Shown here: positions 49,179-58,605 of the stretch, piece after piece | Numbering within the stretch: position 1 is the first letter of the stretch | Layout: each line of letters starts with the position of its first letter | Source: an uncultured Pseudomonadales bacterium | Lineage (GTDB): Bacteria; Pseudomonadota; Gammaproteobacteria; Pseudomonadales; Azotimanducaceae | Direction: 5' to 3' | DNA: 64,000 nucleotides | Assembly (NCBI GenBank): GCA_958296165.1 | Contig: OY282447.1 | Coordinates: forward strand, 2,108,001-2,172,000 | Translations under genes and position numbers: made by a program | Notes under the pieces: model-generated | The model's database searches: none | Seen by the model: the letters and a program-made list of their open reading frames with translations, nothing else | Told to the model about the DNA's origin: nothing

Positions 49179-52100
49179 ATGTTGACAGGCTGGTCGTGGT
49201 GCGCCGGACCGCCCATCAAGCTGGCGGGCGTTGGCTGCGTGGCCTTGCTGGCGGTTTGCGGCACCGCTCACGCGCAACATGCAGTGCCGTTGTTCGTGGC
49301 CGCCGACACCGCCGCTGGCGTGCCTGCGCGGCAGGGCTTCGTCCGCATCGTCAATCACGACGACCGCGCCGGCGAGGCGCACATCGTTGCGTTCGACGAC
49401 GCCGGCGTGCGGCGCGGCCCGACCCGGCTTGCTCTGCCAGCAGGCGAGACCGTTCACTTCAACTCCAACGACCTGCAAGACGGCAACCCAAGCAAGGGCA
49501 TTGATGCCGGCGTGGGCGCGCCTACCCTCGGCGACTGGCGGCTCGAGATCACGTCCACGTTGGACATCGCGGTGCTGGCGTACCTGCGCACGCGCGACGG
49601 CTTCCTCACCAACATGCGCGACGTTGCGCCGGCAGTCGCTGAAGGAATCAAGGTCGCCATCTTCAACCCGGCAAGCAATCGCAATCAGGTGAGCCGCTTG
49701 CGGTTGATCAATCCAACCACCGCGCCAGCGGCAGTGCGGATACGCGCCGTCGACGACCGTGGCCGGATGTCTGGCGTTGTCAGCACCGAGCTGCCGGCAC
49801 GAGCAGCGCGCACCTTCACCGCGCAGGAATTAGAGGGAACCGAAGAGAGTTCGGCGCTGCAAGGCTCGCTCGGCAATGGCGATGGCAAATGGCGCCTTAC
49901 GGTCACGGCAGACCAGCCAGTGCAAGCCATGAGCCTGCTCGCCAGCCCCACCGGCCACATCACCAATCTTTCCACCGTGCCTCGCCAGCCGGGCGCGACG
50001 GCGCATAGAGTGCCGTTGTTTCCCGCCGCGGCAGCTGCGGACGCGACGGTCGACGAGAGGCCCTTTCGGCAAGGGTTTCTGCGCATTGTGAACCGCGCCG
50101 CGGCCGGCGTCGTCACGATCGCCGCGTTCGATGAGTCGCCGCGCCAACACGAGCCGGTCTCTTTGCCGATAGGTGCGGGCGCGACTGTTCACATCAATTC
50201 CGACGACTTGGAGCACGGCAATGCCGCCAAGGGTCTTTCCGCCGGCGTGGGCGACGGCGTGGGCGACTGGCGGTTGGAGTTGCAGTCGGATTCGAACATC
50301 GAGGTGCTTGCCTACATTCGCACGAAGGACGGCTTTCTAACCAGCATGCACGAGCAAGTAGCCCGGCTCGGCGACAGCTACCGCGTGGCCACCTTCAATC
50401 CGGCCAGCAACGTCAACCAAGTAAGCACGCTGCGCATCGCCAATCCGGGCGACGTGAAGGCACATGTTGCGATAGTAGGCGTGGACGACCGCGGTGCGTC
50501 AGGCGGCTCCGTTCGATTGACGATTCCCGCCGGTGGCGTTCGCACGCTGGCCGCGGCCGACCTTGAAACGGGCGTCGGCGTGGCCGGCGCCCTCGGCGAC
50601 GGAGCGGGCAAGTGGCAGCTCACCGTGCAGTCCGCCGCCGCCATCGACGTGGCGAGTTTGATTCAGAATCGCACCGGCGGCCACCTCACCAACTTGTCGA
50701 GTGCGCCGGAGCGCTCGGCGGCGGCGTTCTATCAAGACCGCCTGTCTATGCAAGTCGTGCAGTCGCGGTGCATCAATTGCCACATTGCCGGCGGCGTCGC
50801 CGAGGGCACCAGGCTGGTGTTCGCGGCTGCGCAGGTTCTGAACCATGCCGAGATGAATCACGGCGTCTTCCGCAACTTCGTGGCCAACGCCGATCGCGCA
50901 AGCCTCGTGCTCACCAAGGTGCGCGGCGAAGCCGATCACGGCGGCGGTATGCAGCTAGCGGATGACTCGCCGGAGTATGCGAGCCTGCGAACCTATCTCG
51001 ACCGCTTGGTGGACGAACGCCTGCCGCCGCCGCCACCGCCAGCACGGTTGCAGTTGATCGACGCAATACCAAGGCAGGGCGCGGAAATCGACCCCGCCAC
51101 TAGGAATCTCAGCCTTGTGCATCTCGACGGCGCCGACTCTACGTTCGGCTATGCCGGCAGCTGTCGGCCGAGCGGCGTTGCGATCCGACGTTCCTTGGTG
51201 GATTTGAGCGATGGCACGGTGGACGCCGTGGATCACCATGTGTCCTGCGATCTCGCCGCCGCATCGAGGCAGCAGGTACACGTGGACGCGCTGGGCGCGG
51301 AAGGCGGCTACCGCCAAGGCGAACTCTCGTTCACCACCGGCAACGACCTCGGCGGCTTGTCGCTGATCGTGCGCGACTCGCAGTTTGTGCCGCGTGGCGC
51401 TGTCGATGAGCTGTTCCACGTATACATCACGGCCGCTCTCCTCGACGACATCGAAGATTCGTCGCTGCGCATCCTAGCCGGGGTGCTGCTCGACGCGCTG
51501 GCCGAGGACGCTTGGGCGGAATTGCGCGATCCCAATGCCAGCTATGGTGTGCTGACGGAGCGCGTGGCCTATAGGTCGCGCACGCCCGAAGGAACGATCT
51601 CGACGCTGACCGGGCTCGTCGCGGCACCGGCGATCGATGACGAATCGTCTTTCGAACGCCGGAATCGCGTGCTCGTGCTAAGCCATGCGACCGGCTCGAC
51701 GCCAAGCGCCTTGGAGTTCAGCGATCCATGGTATGTGTTGGCAGTCATGTTCGCGTCGCGCGGCTATCTAGTGATCGCGCCGGACAACTGGGGTCGGGGC
51801 GAACTGCGCGATGCCACGTTGCCCGAGACCTACCTGTTGGCGAACCGTACCGCCAACAACAGCTTGGACATGCTACGGGCCGTGTTGGCGAGCGACGACT
51901 ATCGAGACTTTCACGCCGCCCAAACCGACTTGGCGCTCATCGGCTACTCGCAAGGCGGCCACACGGCGATGGCGTTGTGGCTGGCGATTCACGCCGCCGC
52001 CGATGACGACCTGCGCGTGCGCGAACTGCACAGCGGCGCTGCGCCGCACAACCTGTATCGGACGTTTCGCGGTGCTCTGGAGCAACTCGCCGGCCGCTGC

Positions 52101-52583
52101 GACGACGACGACGCCTATTGCCGTCTAGTGGACCGCGGCGTGATCTCGCAGTACGCCGTCGGCCGCATCATCCCAGCCGTGCTCGCATATGCGCCAGGTG
52201 ATCTGACGCGGGCGGACTTGGTGGAAGACGACGCGCTCCGCACCGCGTTCGTGACTGGCATGTTGGATGACGACCCTCGCTACGACGCCATGAAGACGAC
52301 CCTGCAGCGCAGCAGTTTCACCAACCTCGTAGACCTGTCGGCCGCCATCGCCGCCGACACGTCGATCCATCTGTACCACTCGCCGTTCGACCGTTTGGTG
52401 CCGCAGCAGAACACGCGCGATCTGGCCGCGCTCTTGGCGCCGGACTTCAACGTGACGTTCTACGAAGACGAATGTGCTTCCGATGGCTACGAAGTGCTGT
52501 TCGGCATCGTCACCACTGCCGGGCCGCTGCACGCCGTTTGCGGCATGGAAGTGCTCGACGAAGTGCTGAAGAGCTATCGATGA
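49179..52583 (+). CDS. Secreted multidomain protein: extracellular modules, CxxCH segment, alpha/beta-hydrolase
   Basis: 1134 residues from ATG 49179. A signal peptide (residues 1-33, ending AHAQ) is followed by two copies of a 240-residue module (QGFVRIVN ... VHFNSNDLQDGNPSKG ... DWRLEI ... FNPASNRNQVSRLRL ... GDGKWRLTV ... TNLST). Then comes a cytochrome-like segment with CINCH at residues 531-535 and HGGGMQLADDSPEY. The C-terminal 450 residues are an alpha/beta-hydrolase: GLVAAPA, VIAPDNWGRGE, nucleophile Ser924 in GYSQGGHTA. The module also occurs twice at the C-terminus of the metalloprotease at 59360. It is probably a periplasmic or surface esterase; the substrate is unknown. Confidence 0.83.
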   Translation: MLTGWSWCAGPPIKLAGVGCVALLAVCGTAHAQHAVPLFVAADTAAGVPARQGFVRIVNHDDRAGEAHIVAFDDAGVRRGPTRLALPAGETVHFNSNDLQDGNPSKGIDAGVGAPTLGDWRLEITSTLDIAVLAYLRTRDGFLTNMRDVAPAVAEGIKVAIFNPASNRNQVSRLRLINPTTAPAAVRIRAVDDRGRMSGVVSTELPARAARTFTAQELEGTEESSALQGSLGNGDGKWRLTVTADQPVQAMSLLASPTGHITNLSTVPRQPGATAHRVPLFPAAAAADATVDERPFRQGFLRIVNRAAAGVVTIAAFDESPRQHEPVSLPIGAGATVHINSDDLEHGNAAKGLSAGVGDGVGDWRLELQSDSNIEVLAYIRTKDGFLTSMHEQVARLGDSYRVATFNPASNVNQVSTLRIANPGDVKAHVAIVGVDDRGASGGSVRLTIPAGGVRTLAAADLETGVGVAGALGDGAGKWQLTVQSAAAIDVASLIQNRTGGHLTNLSSAPERSAAAFYQDRLSMQVVQSRCINCHIAGGVAEGTRLVFAAAQVLNHAEMNHGVFRNFVANADRASLVLTKVRGEADHGGGMQLADDSPEYASLRTYLDRLVDERLPPPPPPARLQLIDAIPRQGAEIDPATRNLSLVHLDGADSTFGYAGSCRPSGVAIRRSLVDLSDGTVDAVDHHVSCDLAAASRQQVHVDALGAEGGYRQGELSFTTGNDLGGLSLIVRDSQFVPRGAVDELFHVYITAALLDDIEDSSLRILAGVLLDALAEDAWAELRDPNASYGVLTERVAYRSRTPEGTISTLTGLVAAPAIDDESSFERRNRVLVLSHATGSTPSALEFSDPWYVLAVMFASRGYLVIAPDNWGRGELRDATLPETYLLANRTANNSLDMLRAVLASDDYRDFHAAQTDLALIGYSQGGHTAMALWLAIHAAADDDLRVRELHSGAAPHNLYRTFRGALEQLAGRCDDDDAYCRLVDRGVISQYAVGRIIPAVLAYAPGDLTRADLVEDDALRTAFVTGMLDDDPRYDAMKTTLQRSSFTNLVDLSAAIAADTSIHLYHSPFDRLVPQQNTRDLAALLAPDFNVTFYEDECASDGYEVLFGIVTTAGPLHAVCGMEVLDEVLKSYR

Positions 52584-52633
52584 GGCGTGCGATACTGCGC
52601 TCATCGGGCAGCCAGCCCCGCTCGGTTGAACAC

Positions 52634-53164
52634 ATGAAGGCGATGACGCTAGCTGCGCTTCTATTGGGCCTGTTGAGTCGGCCGGCGTTCGGCGAGTTGA
52701 TCGAAGCGGACGACGGCGGCTTCGTATCCGCGCACACCGTGGAGATCGCAGCCACGCCGGAGCAAGTGTTGGACGCATTGGTCGAAGACGTCGGCAAGTG
52801 GTGGGATCCCGCCCACACCTATTCAGGCGATGCGGCGAATCTTAGTTTCGGCCTTGGCCGATGGCTGCTCGAGGAGTTTCCAGGCGGTCAAGTCTTCCAC
52901 ATGACCGTTGAATACTACCGCGAAGGCAAGACGCTGCGCCTGAGCGGTGGCTTAGGGCCGCTGCAACCGCTCGGCGTGGCTGGCAGCATGACTTTCGATT
53001 TCGAGGCCACGGATACCGGCGCCAAGCTGACCTATCGCTACGTAGTGAACGGTCGGCGGCTCGAGGCTTTGGCGGAACCCGTGGATCGCGTGATGCTTGG
53101 GCAGTTGCTGCGGCTCAAGAAATACGTCGAAACGGGCTCGCCGGTGGACGTGCCGCGGGACTGA
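52634..53164 (+). CDS. Exported SRPBCC/Aha1-like domain protein
   Basis: 176 residues. MKAMTLAALLLGLLSRPAFG is a signal peptide. The remainder (VEIAATPEQVLDALVEDVGK WWDPAHTYSG ... LTYRYVVNGRR) has the START/SRPBCC hydrophobic-pocket pattern. Exported SRPBCC proteins are uncommon; a lipid- or ligand-binding role is possible. The frame is open further upstream but that overlaps the hydrolase gene. Confidence 0.75.
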   Translation: MKAMTLAALLLGLLSRPAFGELIEADDGGFVSAHTVEIAATPEQVLDALVEDVGKWWDPAHTYSGDAANLSFGLGRWLLEEFPGGQVFHMTVEYYREGKTLRLSGGLGPLQPLGVAGSMTFDFEATDTGAKLTYRYVVNGRRLEALAEPVDRVMLGQLLRLKKYVETGSPVDVPRD

Positions 53165-53195
53165 GTGGCCTGAAGTGGCCGAGTGGCCGGAGTAA

Positions 53196-53627
53196 TTAGG
53201 GCGTGGGATGGGACGGTTGCGAGCGCCGGATGGAGGCGAGGAACGGCCTGCGTTCCTGGAACTGACGGCGCCCGCGTTCGCATTCGCTGCTAGCCTTCAT
53301 TCGACAGCTGTATTCCGACAGCACCGGGATCATGGCGAAGCCGGCGAACAACAGCCCGACGGTGCGCAGGCCGTCGCTGCCCAAGTTCCAGTACCAGTCG
53401 GGGTGCAGAGTCGGGACGGCCAGCAGGAACCGCGCGAAGTGCCAGAACAGAACGCCGGCGGCGACGACCGCCAGCAACCGCACGATGCGCGGGCTCAACC
53501 AGTGTTTGAACGCGATTGCCGCCAAGGTGGCGCCGAGAATGAACATTGCCGCCTGCACGGGCTCGTCGCGCAAGAGCAGCGCAAAGCCCAAGAGCGCCAG
53601 GGCGGTGATCGCGTTTACATACTGCAT
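53196..53627 (-). CDS. Integral membrane protein, unknown function
   Basis: 143 residues with three or four hydrophobic helices (ALALLGFALLL, AAMFILGATLAAIAF, LLAVVAAGVLFWHFARFLL, VGLLFAGFAMIPVLS) and a basic soluble tail. No family was recognised. Confidence 0.6.
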   Translation of the reverse strand: MQYVNAITALALLGFALLLRDEPVQAAMFILGATLAAIAFKHWLSPRIVRLLAVVAAGVLFWHFARFLLAVPTLHPDWYWNLGSDGLRTVGLLFAGFAMIPVLSEYSCRMKASSECERGRRQFQERRPFLASIRRSQPSHPTP

Positions 53628-53933
53628 CGTGCCGTCGCCTCGTTCATACCTCGCCCGCCCCTAAGTCTGCGCCTTGCCAATGCCCGCCAAGGCATGCAAA
53701 ACCCGTGTCAACCATGTCACAACGTTGTCACCTTGCGCCTCAAGCGTGTTACAGGAAGTGACGTTTTACTCGACTCTAACCCGACTTGAACCAAGAAACG
53801 ACACCTCCCTTAGATATTTCGGATATAAAAAACGTCGTTCTTATAACTAAGTCGTATTAGCGGGCAGTCTCGCGAACGCGCTTAACATAGCGCACATCGG
53901 CGCACGGAAAAAACAACTGGGCAGGGAACTCTG
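53628..53933. promoter_or_regulatory. AT-rich upstream region of the enoyl-CoA hydratase gene
   Basis: Three direct TGTCA boxes lie at 53706-53710, 53715-53719 and 53726-53730. GACGTTTT (about 53760) and AAAACGTC (about 53825) form an inverted pair around an AT-rich tract with TATAAC near 53840, a possible -10. This is the most AT-rich stretch of the window. Confidence 0.4.
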
Positions 53934-54704
53934 GTGACCGTCAAGGTAGAGAAGCACGGCGATCTGTTGGTGATCGCCATCGATCGCCCGGCCGTGCGCA
54001 ACGCAGTGGACTTCGAGACGGCACACGCCTTGGCGGACGCATTCCGCTCTTTCGACAGCGACAAGCAGCGTCTCGCCGCCGTACTTACCGGCAACGGCGG
54101 CCACTTCTGCGCCGGCGCCGACTTGAAGGCGGTCGCGGCAGGCCGCGGCAACCGCGTGACCTTGGAAGGCGACGGGCCGCTCGGGCCGACTCGCTTGGTG
54201 CTGTCCAAGCCGGTGATCGCCGCGGTGGAAGGCTACGCCGTGGCCGGCGGCCTGGAACTGGCCCTGTGGTGCGACTTGCGCGTCGCGTCGCGTTCGGCGG
54301 TGTTCGGCGTCTATTGCCGGCGCTGGGGCGTGCCGCTGGTCGACGGCGGCACGGTACGGCTGCCGCGGCTGATTGGCCAGAGCCACGCCATGGACATGAT
54401 CCTTACCGGGCGCGGCGTCGGCGGCGAAGAGGCGCTGAGCATGGGCTTGGCCAACCGCCTTGTCGAGGATGGCGAAGCGTTGCACGGCGCGGTGCGCATC
54501 GCCGAACAGCTGGCCCGCTTCCCGCAGCGCTGCCTGCGCAGCGACCGTCGCTCGACGCTGATGCAGTGGGGCAAACCCACGCACGAAGCACTGCAACAGG
54601 AGACCCTGCTCGGCCGGGAAGTGATCAAGTCCGGCGAGACGATACACGGCGCCAGCCGCTTCAACGCCGGCGCCGGCCGACACGGCGACTTCGAGCACAT
54701 CTAG
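53934..54704 (+). CDS. Enoyl-CoA hydratase/isomerase (crotonase) family protein
   Basis: 256 residues; GTG start after GGCAGGGA. VIAIDRPAVRNAVDFETAHAL, GGHFCAGADLKAVA (oxyanion loop) and VIAAVEGYAVAGGLELALWCD give the crotonase signature. The usual catalytic Glu positions around GVYCRRWGVPLVDGG cannot be assigned confidently, so the family role could be hydratase, isomerase or another CoA-ester reaction. Confidence 0.9.
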   Translation: MTVKVEKHGDLLVIAIDRPAVRNAVDFETAHALADAFRSFDSDKQRLAAVLTGNGGHFCAGADLKAVAAGRGNRVTLEGDGPLGPTRLVLSKPVIAAVEGYAVAGGLELALWCDLRVASRSAVFGVYCRRWGVPLVDGGTVRLPRLIGQSHAMDMILTGRGVGGEEALSMGLANRLVEDGEALHGAVRIAEQLARFPQRCLRSDRRSTLMQWGKPTHEALQQETLLGREVIKSGETIHGASRFNAGAGRHGDFEHI

Positions 54705-54765
54705 CCAGCACAAGCAAACCCTTGAACGCCTGTGAGAGGCTTAAGAGAGGCAAAAGGAGGAAGAA

Positions 54766-55635
54766 ATGGCATTCGGCGGCATCGACAACACCCGATTCGG
54801 CGTGAGCACGTTCCCTACGGACTACGGCATCCAGCCCGTCGCGCTGGCCAGGGCCGTGGAAGAGCGCGGGTTCGACAGCCTGTTCTTTCCAGAGCACACG
54901 CACATCCCGGCCAGCCGCGCCACGCCTTTCCCCGGCGGCGGCGAGCTGCCGAAGGCGTACTGGCACGCCCACGATCCGTTCGTGGCGCTAAGCGCCTGCG
55001 CTGCGGTCACCGAGCGCATTTGTCTCGGCACCGGCATTTGCCTCGTGATCGAGCGCGACCCCATCACGCTCGCCAAGGAGATCGCCTCGCTGGACATGAT
55101 CTCCGGCGGGCGCGCCATCATCGGCATCGGCGCCGGCTGGAATCGAGAAGAGATGGAGAACCACGGCGCGAACTACCGGCATCGTTGGGCCATCACGCGC
55201 GAGAAGGTGCTCGCCATGCGCGAGATATGGAACAACGACGCAGCCGAGTTCCACGGCGAACACGTGAACTTCGATCCCATCTGGTCGTATCCCAAACCAT
55301 TGCAGGAGAACGGGCCGCCGATCTGGATCGGCGCCAACTCGAAGTGGGTATTCGAGCGCATCGCCGACTATGCGGACGGCTGGATGCCCATCGGCGGGCT
55401 CGGTTCCGGCAACATGGATCGGCTTCAGGAAGCCATGGCCGCCAAGGGCCGCCGAGTGGAAGACCTCGACTTGGCGCTATTCGGAGCGCCGCCGGATGCA
55501 GATCAATTGGCCGGCCGCATCGGCCAAGGCTTCGACCACGTGATATTCGGCTTGCCGGCCGCACCGGCAGACACCGTGCTGCCGCTCTTGGATCGCTACG
55601 CCGCAGTGGTCGCGGAGGTCAAGGCCCGCGCGTAG
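54766..55635 (+). CDS. LLM-class oxidoreductase, TIGR03619-like
   Basis: 289 residues; AAAGGAGGAAGAA before ATG. FPEHTHIPASRATPFPGGGE near residue 43, ISGGRAIIGIGAGWNREEME and PPIWIGANSKWVF mark the TIGR03619 F420-dependent subfamily. This is the third LLM enzyme in the window. It is downstream of the enoyl-CoA hydratase gene, and a role in fatty acid-like or terpenoid catabolism is possible. Confidence 0.9.
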   Translation: MAFGGIDNTRFGVSTFPTDYGIQPVALARAVEERGFDSLFFPEHTHIPASRATPFPGGGELPKAYWHAHDPFVALSACAAVTERICLGTGICLVIERDPITLAKEIASLDMISGGRAIIGIGAGWNREEMENHGANYRHRWAITREKVLAMREIWNNDAAEFHGEHVNFDPIWSYPKPLQENGPPIWIGANSKWVFERIADYADGWMPIGGLGSGNMDRLQEAMAAKGRRVEDLDLALFGAPPDADQLAGRIGQGFDHVIFGLPAAPADTVLPLLDRYAAVVAEVKARA

Positions 55636-55654
55636 GCCGGACCTCTAAGAGCCG

Positions 55655-56086
55655 TCAGCGCGGGCGCAGGGGCACTAGCTCCGTCAAGATGCCGCCCGCA
55701 CTCTTGGGGTGGAAGAACGCGGCCGTGGCGCTGTTGCCTTGCGGCCGTCCGCCTAGGTCGATCTGGCGCAAACCGTTGGCCTGCAATCGCGCCGCCTCGG
55801 CGGCTACGTCTTCGCAGGCATAGCCCCAGTGATGCAAGCCGGGGCCGAAGCGTTGCAGATATTTGTAGGTGCCCGCTTCCGGCACCACCGGGATCAGCAC
55901 CTCGATCTGCGTCTCGCCGCTGCCGATCTGGAAGAAGTAGTTGTGCGTGCCTTCGGGTGCGAAATATGCGCCGTCGGGCAGTTGCGTGCGCTGATCGAGG
56001 GGAAATCCGAGCTTGTCGGTTAGCGTTTCCATCGCTTGATCGATGCTGTGCGCAACGACGCCGATGTGATCCAGTCTCACGATCAT
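55655..56086 (-). CDS. VOC-family protein, methylmalonyl-CoA epimerase-like
   Basis: 143 residues. VRLDHIGVVAHSIDQAMETL, GLHHWGYACEDVAAEAARL and GGILTELVP place the His, His and Glu metal ligands in the order of methylmalonyl-CoA epimerases. Family-level assignment is good; the substrate is unproven. Convergent with the LLM gene. Confidence 0.82.
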   Translation of the reverse strand: MIVRLDHIGVVAHSIDQAMETLTDKLGFPLDQRTQLPDGAYFAPEGTHNYFFQIGSGETQIEVLIPVVPEAGTYKYLQRFGPGLHHWGYACEDVAAEAARLQANGLRQIDLGGRPQGNSATAAFFHPKSAGGILTELVPLRPR

Positions 56087-56215
56087 CGCATTGACCCCTC
56101 AAACCCGTTGTCGCCATCGTAGCAGACACCGCCAGCGCCAAGGCACCCCTCTAGCACGCGGTAGAATGCCCGTAGCGTAAGAACGCCCCCACAGGCGGCA
56201 CGGCAAGAAGCGAAC

Positions 56216-56638
56216 ATGGCGACCATCGAACTCGGCGGCTTGGCGATACCGGAGAGCGCCTTGGCGTGGAGATTCATACGCGCCTCCGGCCCCGGCGGCC
56301 AGAACGTCAACAAGGTGTCGAGCGCGGTTGAGTGCCGGCTGTTGCTGGATCGCGCCGAGCTCGACAGCGGCCTGCGCTGCCGCTTGGAGCGTCTTGCCGG
56401 CAGCCGCCTGAACGCACGCGGCGAAGTGGTGCTGTGCGCCGACGGCGAGCGCAGCCAAGCCCGCAACCGCGCCGACGTACTCGCGCGCCTGGCAGACTTG
56501 ATCGCCGCGGCTCGTCCAGAGCCGAAGCGCCGCGTCGCCACCAAGCCGCCGCGCGCCGCCAAGATCAGACGGCGCGAAGACAAAGCGCGGCGCAGCGAGA
56601 CCAAGAAGCACCGTCGCGCTCCTAGTCAGGACTTCTAA
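56216..56638 (+). CDS. arfB: Alternative ribosome-rescue factor ArfB (peptidyl-tRNA hydrolase)
   Basis: 140 residues. The GGQ motif lies at residues 27-29 (ASGPGGQNVNKVSS), and the tail is highly basic (KPPRAAKIRRREDKARRSETKKHRR), as required for ArfB to enter the mRNA channel of stalled ribosomes. The length agrees with the family. Confidence 0.92.
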   Translation: MATIELGGLAIPESALAWRFIRASGPGGQNVNKVSSAVECRLLLDRAELDSGLRCRLERLAGSRLNARGEVVLCADGERSQARNRADVLARLADLIAAARPEPKRRVATKPPRAAKIRRREDKARRSETKKHRRAPSQDF

Positions 56639-56650
56639 TAACCAGGATTT

Positions 56651-57385
56651 CTAAAGCCCTAGCGGCGCTTCCAAGCGTGCGGCGTCGATGCGCTCCAGCG
56701 TGGTGTTGCCGGCGGGATACCGCTTGGCCGCCAGTTGCTTGGCCAACACGCGGACATCCGCAATCGCCACGGGCTTGTAGGCGAGTTGCTCCACCGACAC
56801 GTTGATGTGCGGCGAGCGGCGCGGCGCTTCGTCGTGGGTGTGGCCGTGGACATTGACGCAGCCAACCGGCACTTCGGCGAGCGGCATGTGAGTGATCAAG
56901 AGCGGTGGATCGCCATCGATGCAGGCTGCCGAGCAGATGTCGTCAAAGCCATCCACCCGCAGCGTTCCAGCGCCAGTGAGGTCGTGGTTGCCGAATACGA
57001 GCCGCTTCGACTTGCCGGGCGCCGTGCGGATGCGCTGCCATGTGTGCGGTGCCACGGCGTCGCGCATGGCCACGTCGCCAGCGAAGATCAGCGTGTCGTC
57101 GACGCCCACGGTGGCGTACCAATTGGCGTACAGCTCCTCATCCATCTCTTCTGCATCGCGGAACGGTCTGTTGGCGTAGCCGATGATGTTGTCGTGGCCG
57201 AGGTGCAGGTCCGACCAAATCCACATGCGCTCGCCATCGAGTTGCCGTGCCGGCGTTTGCCGCGACGCCTTGAGCATGGCTCGGAACGTGCGCGTGCCGT
57301 GGTGCGTGTCGCCGCCACCGGGCGTTGCCGCCGCTTCAAGCTGCCTCTCGTAGAGGCGCTTGAGCGTCTGCGCGTCGAAACGCAC
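56651..57385 (-). CDS. Metallophosphoesterase
   Basis: 244 residues from GTG 57385, just after the acetyltransferase stop. IWSDLHLGHDNIIGY, FAGDVAM, VFGNHDL and NVHGHTHDE are the calcineurin-like metallophosphoesterase motifs (D-x-H, GD, GNHD, GHTH). The first 85 residues before the catalytic domain have no recognised fold. Last gene of the minus-strand sodC operon. Confidence 0.85.
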   Translation of the reverse strand: MRFDAQTLKRLYERQLEAAATPGGGDTHHGTRTFRAMLKASRQTPARQLDGERMWIWSDLHLGHDNIIGYANRPFRDAEEMDEELYANWYATVGVDDTLIFAGDVAMRDAVAPHTWQRIRTAPGKSKRLVFGNHDLTGAGTLRVDGFDDICSAACIDGDPPLLITHMPLAEVPVGCVNVHGHTHDEAPRRSPHINVSVEQLAYKPVAIADVRVLAKQLAAKRYPAGNTTLERIDAARLEAPLGL

Positions 57386-57387
57386 CG

Positions 57388-58605
57388 TTAGAAGTGGTCT
57401 GGGCAGTGTGGCGCGTAGCGCGTGCGGAACAGGGCGTCCGCCTTGGCGATGGCCTGGCGATCGCCGCTCAGCAAGCCCCAGTTCGAGAGCTCGGTCGCAC
57501 TGCGAAAGCCGCAGTAGAGCGAAGCCAGCGCTTTGGCGTTCAGGTGGATGTCCGCGGCGGCCTGGGTCGGGCGAACGTGTGCGCCGTCCGCACCCGCTTC
57601 CAATTGCCAAACGCCGTCGTTCCACGGCGTTAGCGGATCGGCAGCGATGCCAATGGTCAACTTGGATTCCACATCGTAGCCGCGCCCGCCAAGCGCTCTC
57701 GGCGCATCCACGATGCGGAACCATGCGCCTTCGCGATCCTCTGCGTTCAGGAGCCGGGGCTCCGTGAAGAGCTCCGGCGCCGGGTCGTCCGCTGGAGCGT
57801 CGTTCCAGCGGACGCGGCCCACCAGATCGTGCCGGCCAATGAAGCTCCACAGCGATCGATAGGCATCTGCGGTCAGCCAAGCCAAGTCGCGAATAACGAT
57901 CTCTTGGCCGCGCGACGGGTGATTCACCTTGCCGGCGCGCAGCGTGTAGATGACGTATCCGAGCGCCGTGCCGTCGTCGTCGTAGCACACTGCCGTCCAG
58001 ATCGGGCCATCTGCTTCCACCGGCTCGAGCGCGTTTTGCAGCCAGAGTGCCTTGGCGCGGTGCAGGTAGCACATGCGGTCGGCCACGAAGTCGATGTAGA
58101 CGCGCTTGGCGACGTCGTAGGCGTTCGCTGCGTCTACGCGCACTACCCGCGCGCTGCCGCCATTGCCATCGTGGAAGCCGACGTCTACCGCGTCGATGGC
58201 GTAGTGGCGGCACACCGTGGTCATGGCATAGCCGTAGCGCTGATAGATGGCGGCCTGCGAGGCCCATAGCGCCGCCACTGCCTGGCCGCCGTCGCGCATG
58301 TCGGCAAAGGCTTGGGTGTGGATGCGCCGCACCAAGCCTTGGCGGCGGTATTCCGGCTGCGTGCCGATGGTGGAGACGCCGGCGAGCGGCAGCGCATTGC
58401 CGTTGGCGCGCATGGTGAACGGGATGTTGGAGAAGCTCGACGCCAGTTTGCCGTCTACGAAAGCGCACAGCGTCCACTCCGGTAGGTTGGCTGTAGCGAT
58501 GACGTTGTCCGGGCCGTCGCCGAAGCTGCCGCCGTAGACGTAGCCGCCGAGAATGCCCATGTCGGCCATCTCCGCGGCGCTGGCCGGGCGGATTTCTACG
58601 TTCAA
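57388..58605 (-). CDS. Eis-like GNAT N-acetyltransferase
   Basis: 405 residues. Two GNAT halves and a C-terminal SCP2-like domain, as in the Eis family: LPLAGVSTIGTQPEYRRQGL is the acetyl-CoA-binding motif A, and ASQAAIYQRYGYAM follows. Eis proteins acetylate amines including antibiotics and peptides; the natural role is unknown. Start overlaps the end of sodC by 4 bp (ATGA). Confidence 0.85.
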   Translation of the reverse strand: MNVEIRPASAAEMADMGILGGYVYGGSFGDGPDNVIATANLPEWTLCAFVDGKLASSFSNIPFTMRANGNALPLAGVSTIGTQPEYRRQGLVRRIHTQAFADMRDGGQAVAALWASQAAIYQRYGYAMTTVCRHYAIDAVDVGFHDGNGGSARVVRVDAANAYDVAKRVYIDFVADRMCYLHRAKALWLQNALEPVEADGPIWTAVCYDDDGTALGYVIYTLRAGKVNHPSRGQEIVIRDLAWLTADAYRSLWSFIGRHDLVGRVRWNDAPADDPAPELFTEPRLLNAEDREGAWFRIVDAPRALGGRGYDVESKLTIGIAADPLTPWNDGVWQLEAGADGAHVRPTQAAADIHLNAKALASLYCGFRSATELSNWGLLSGDRQAIAKADALFRTRYAPHCPDHF

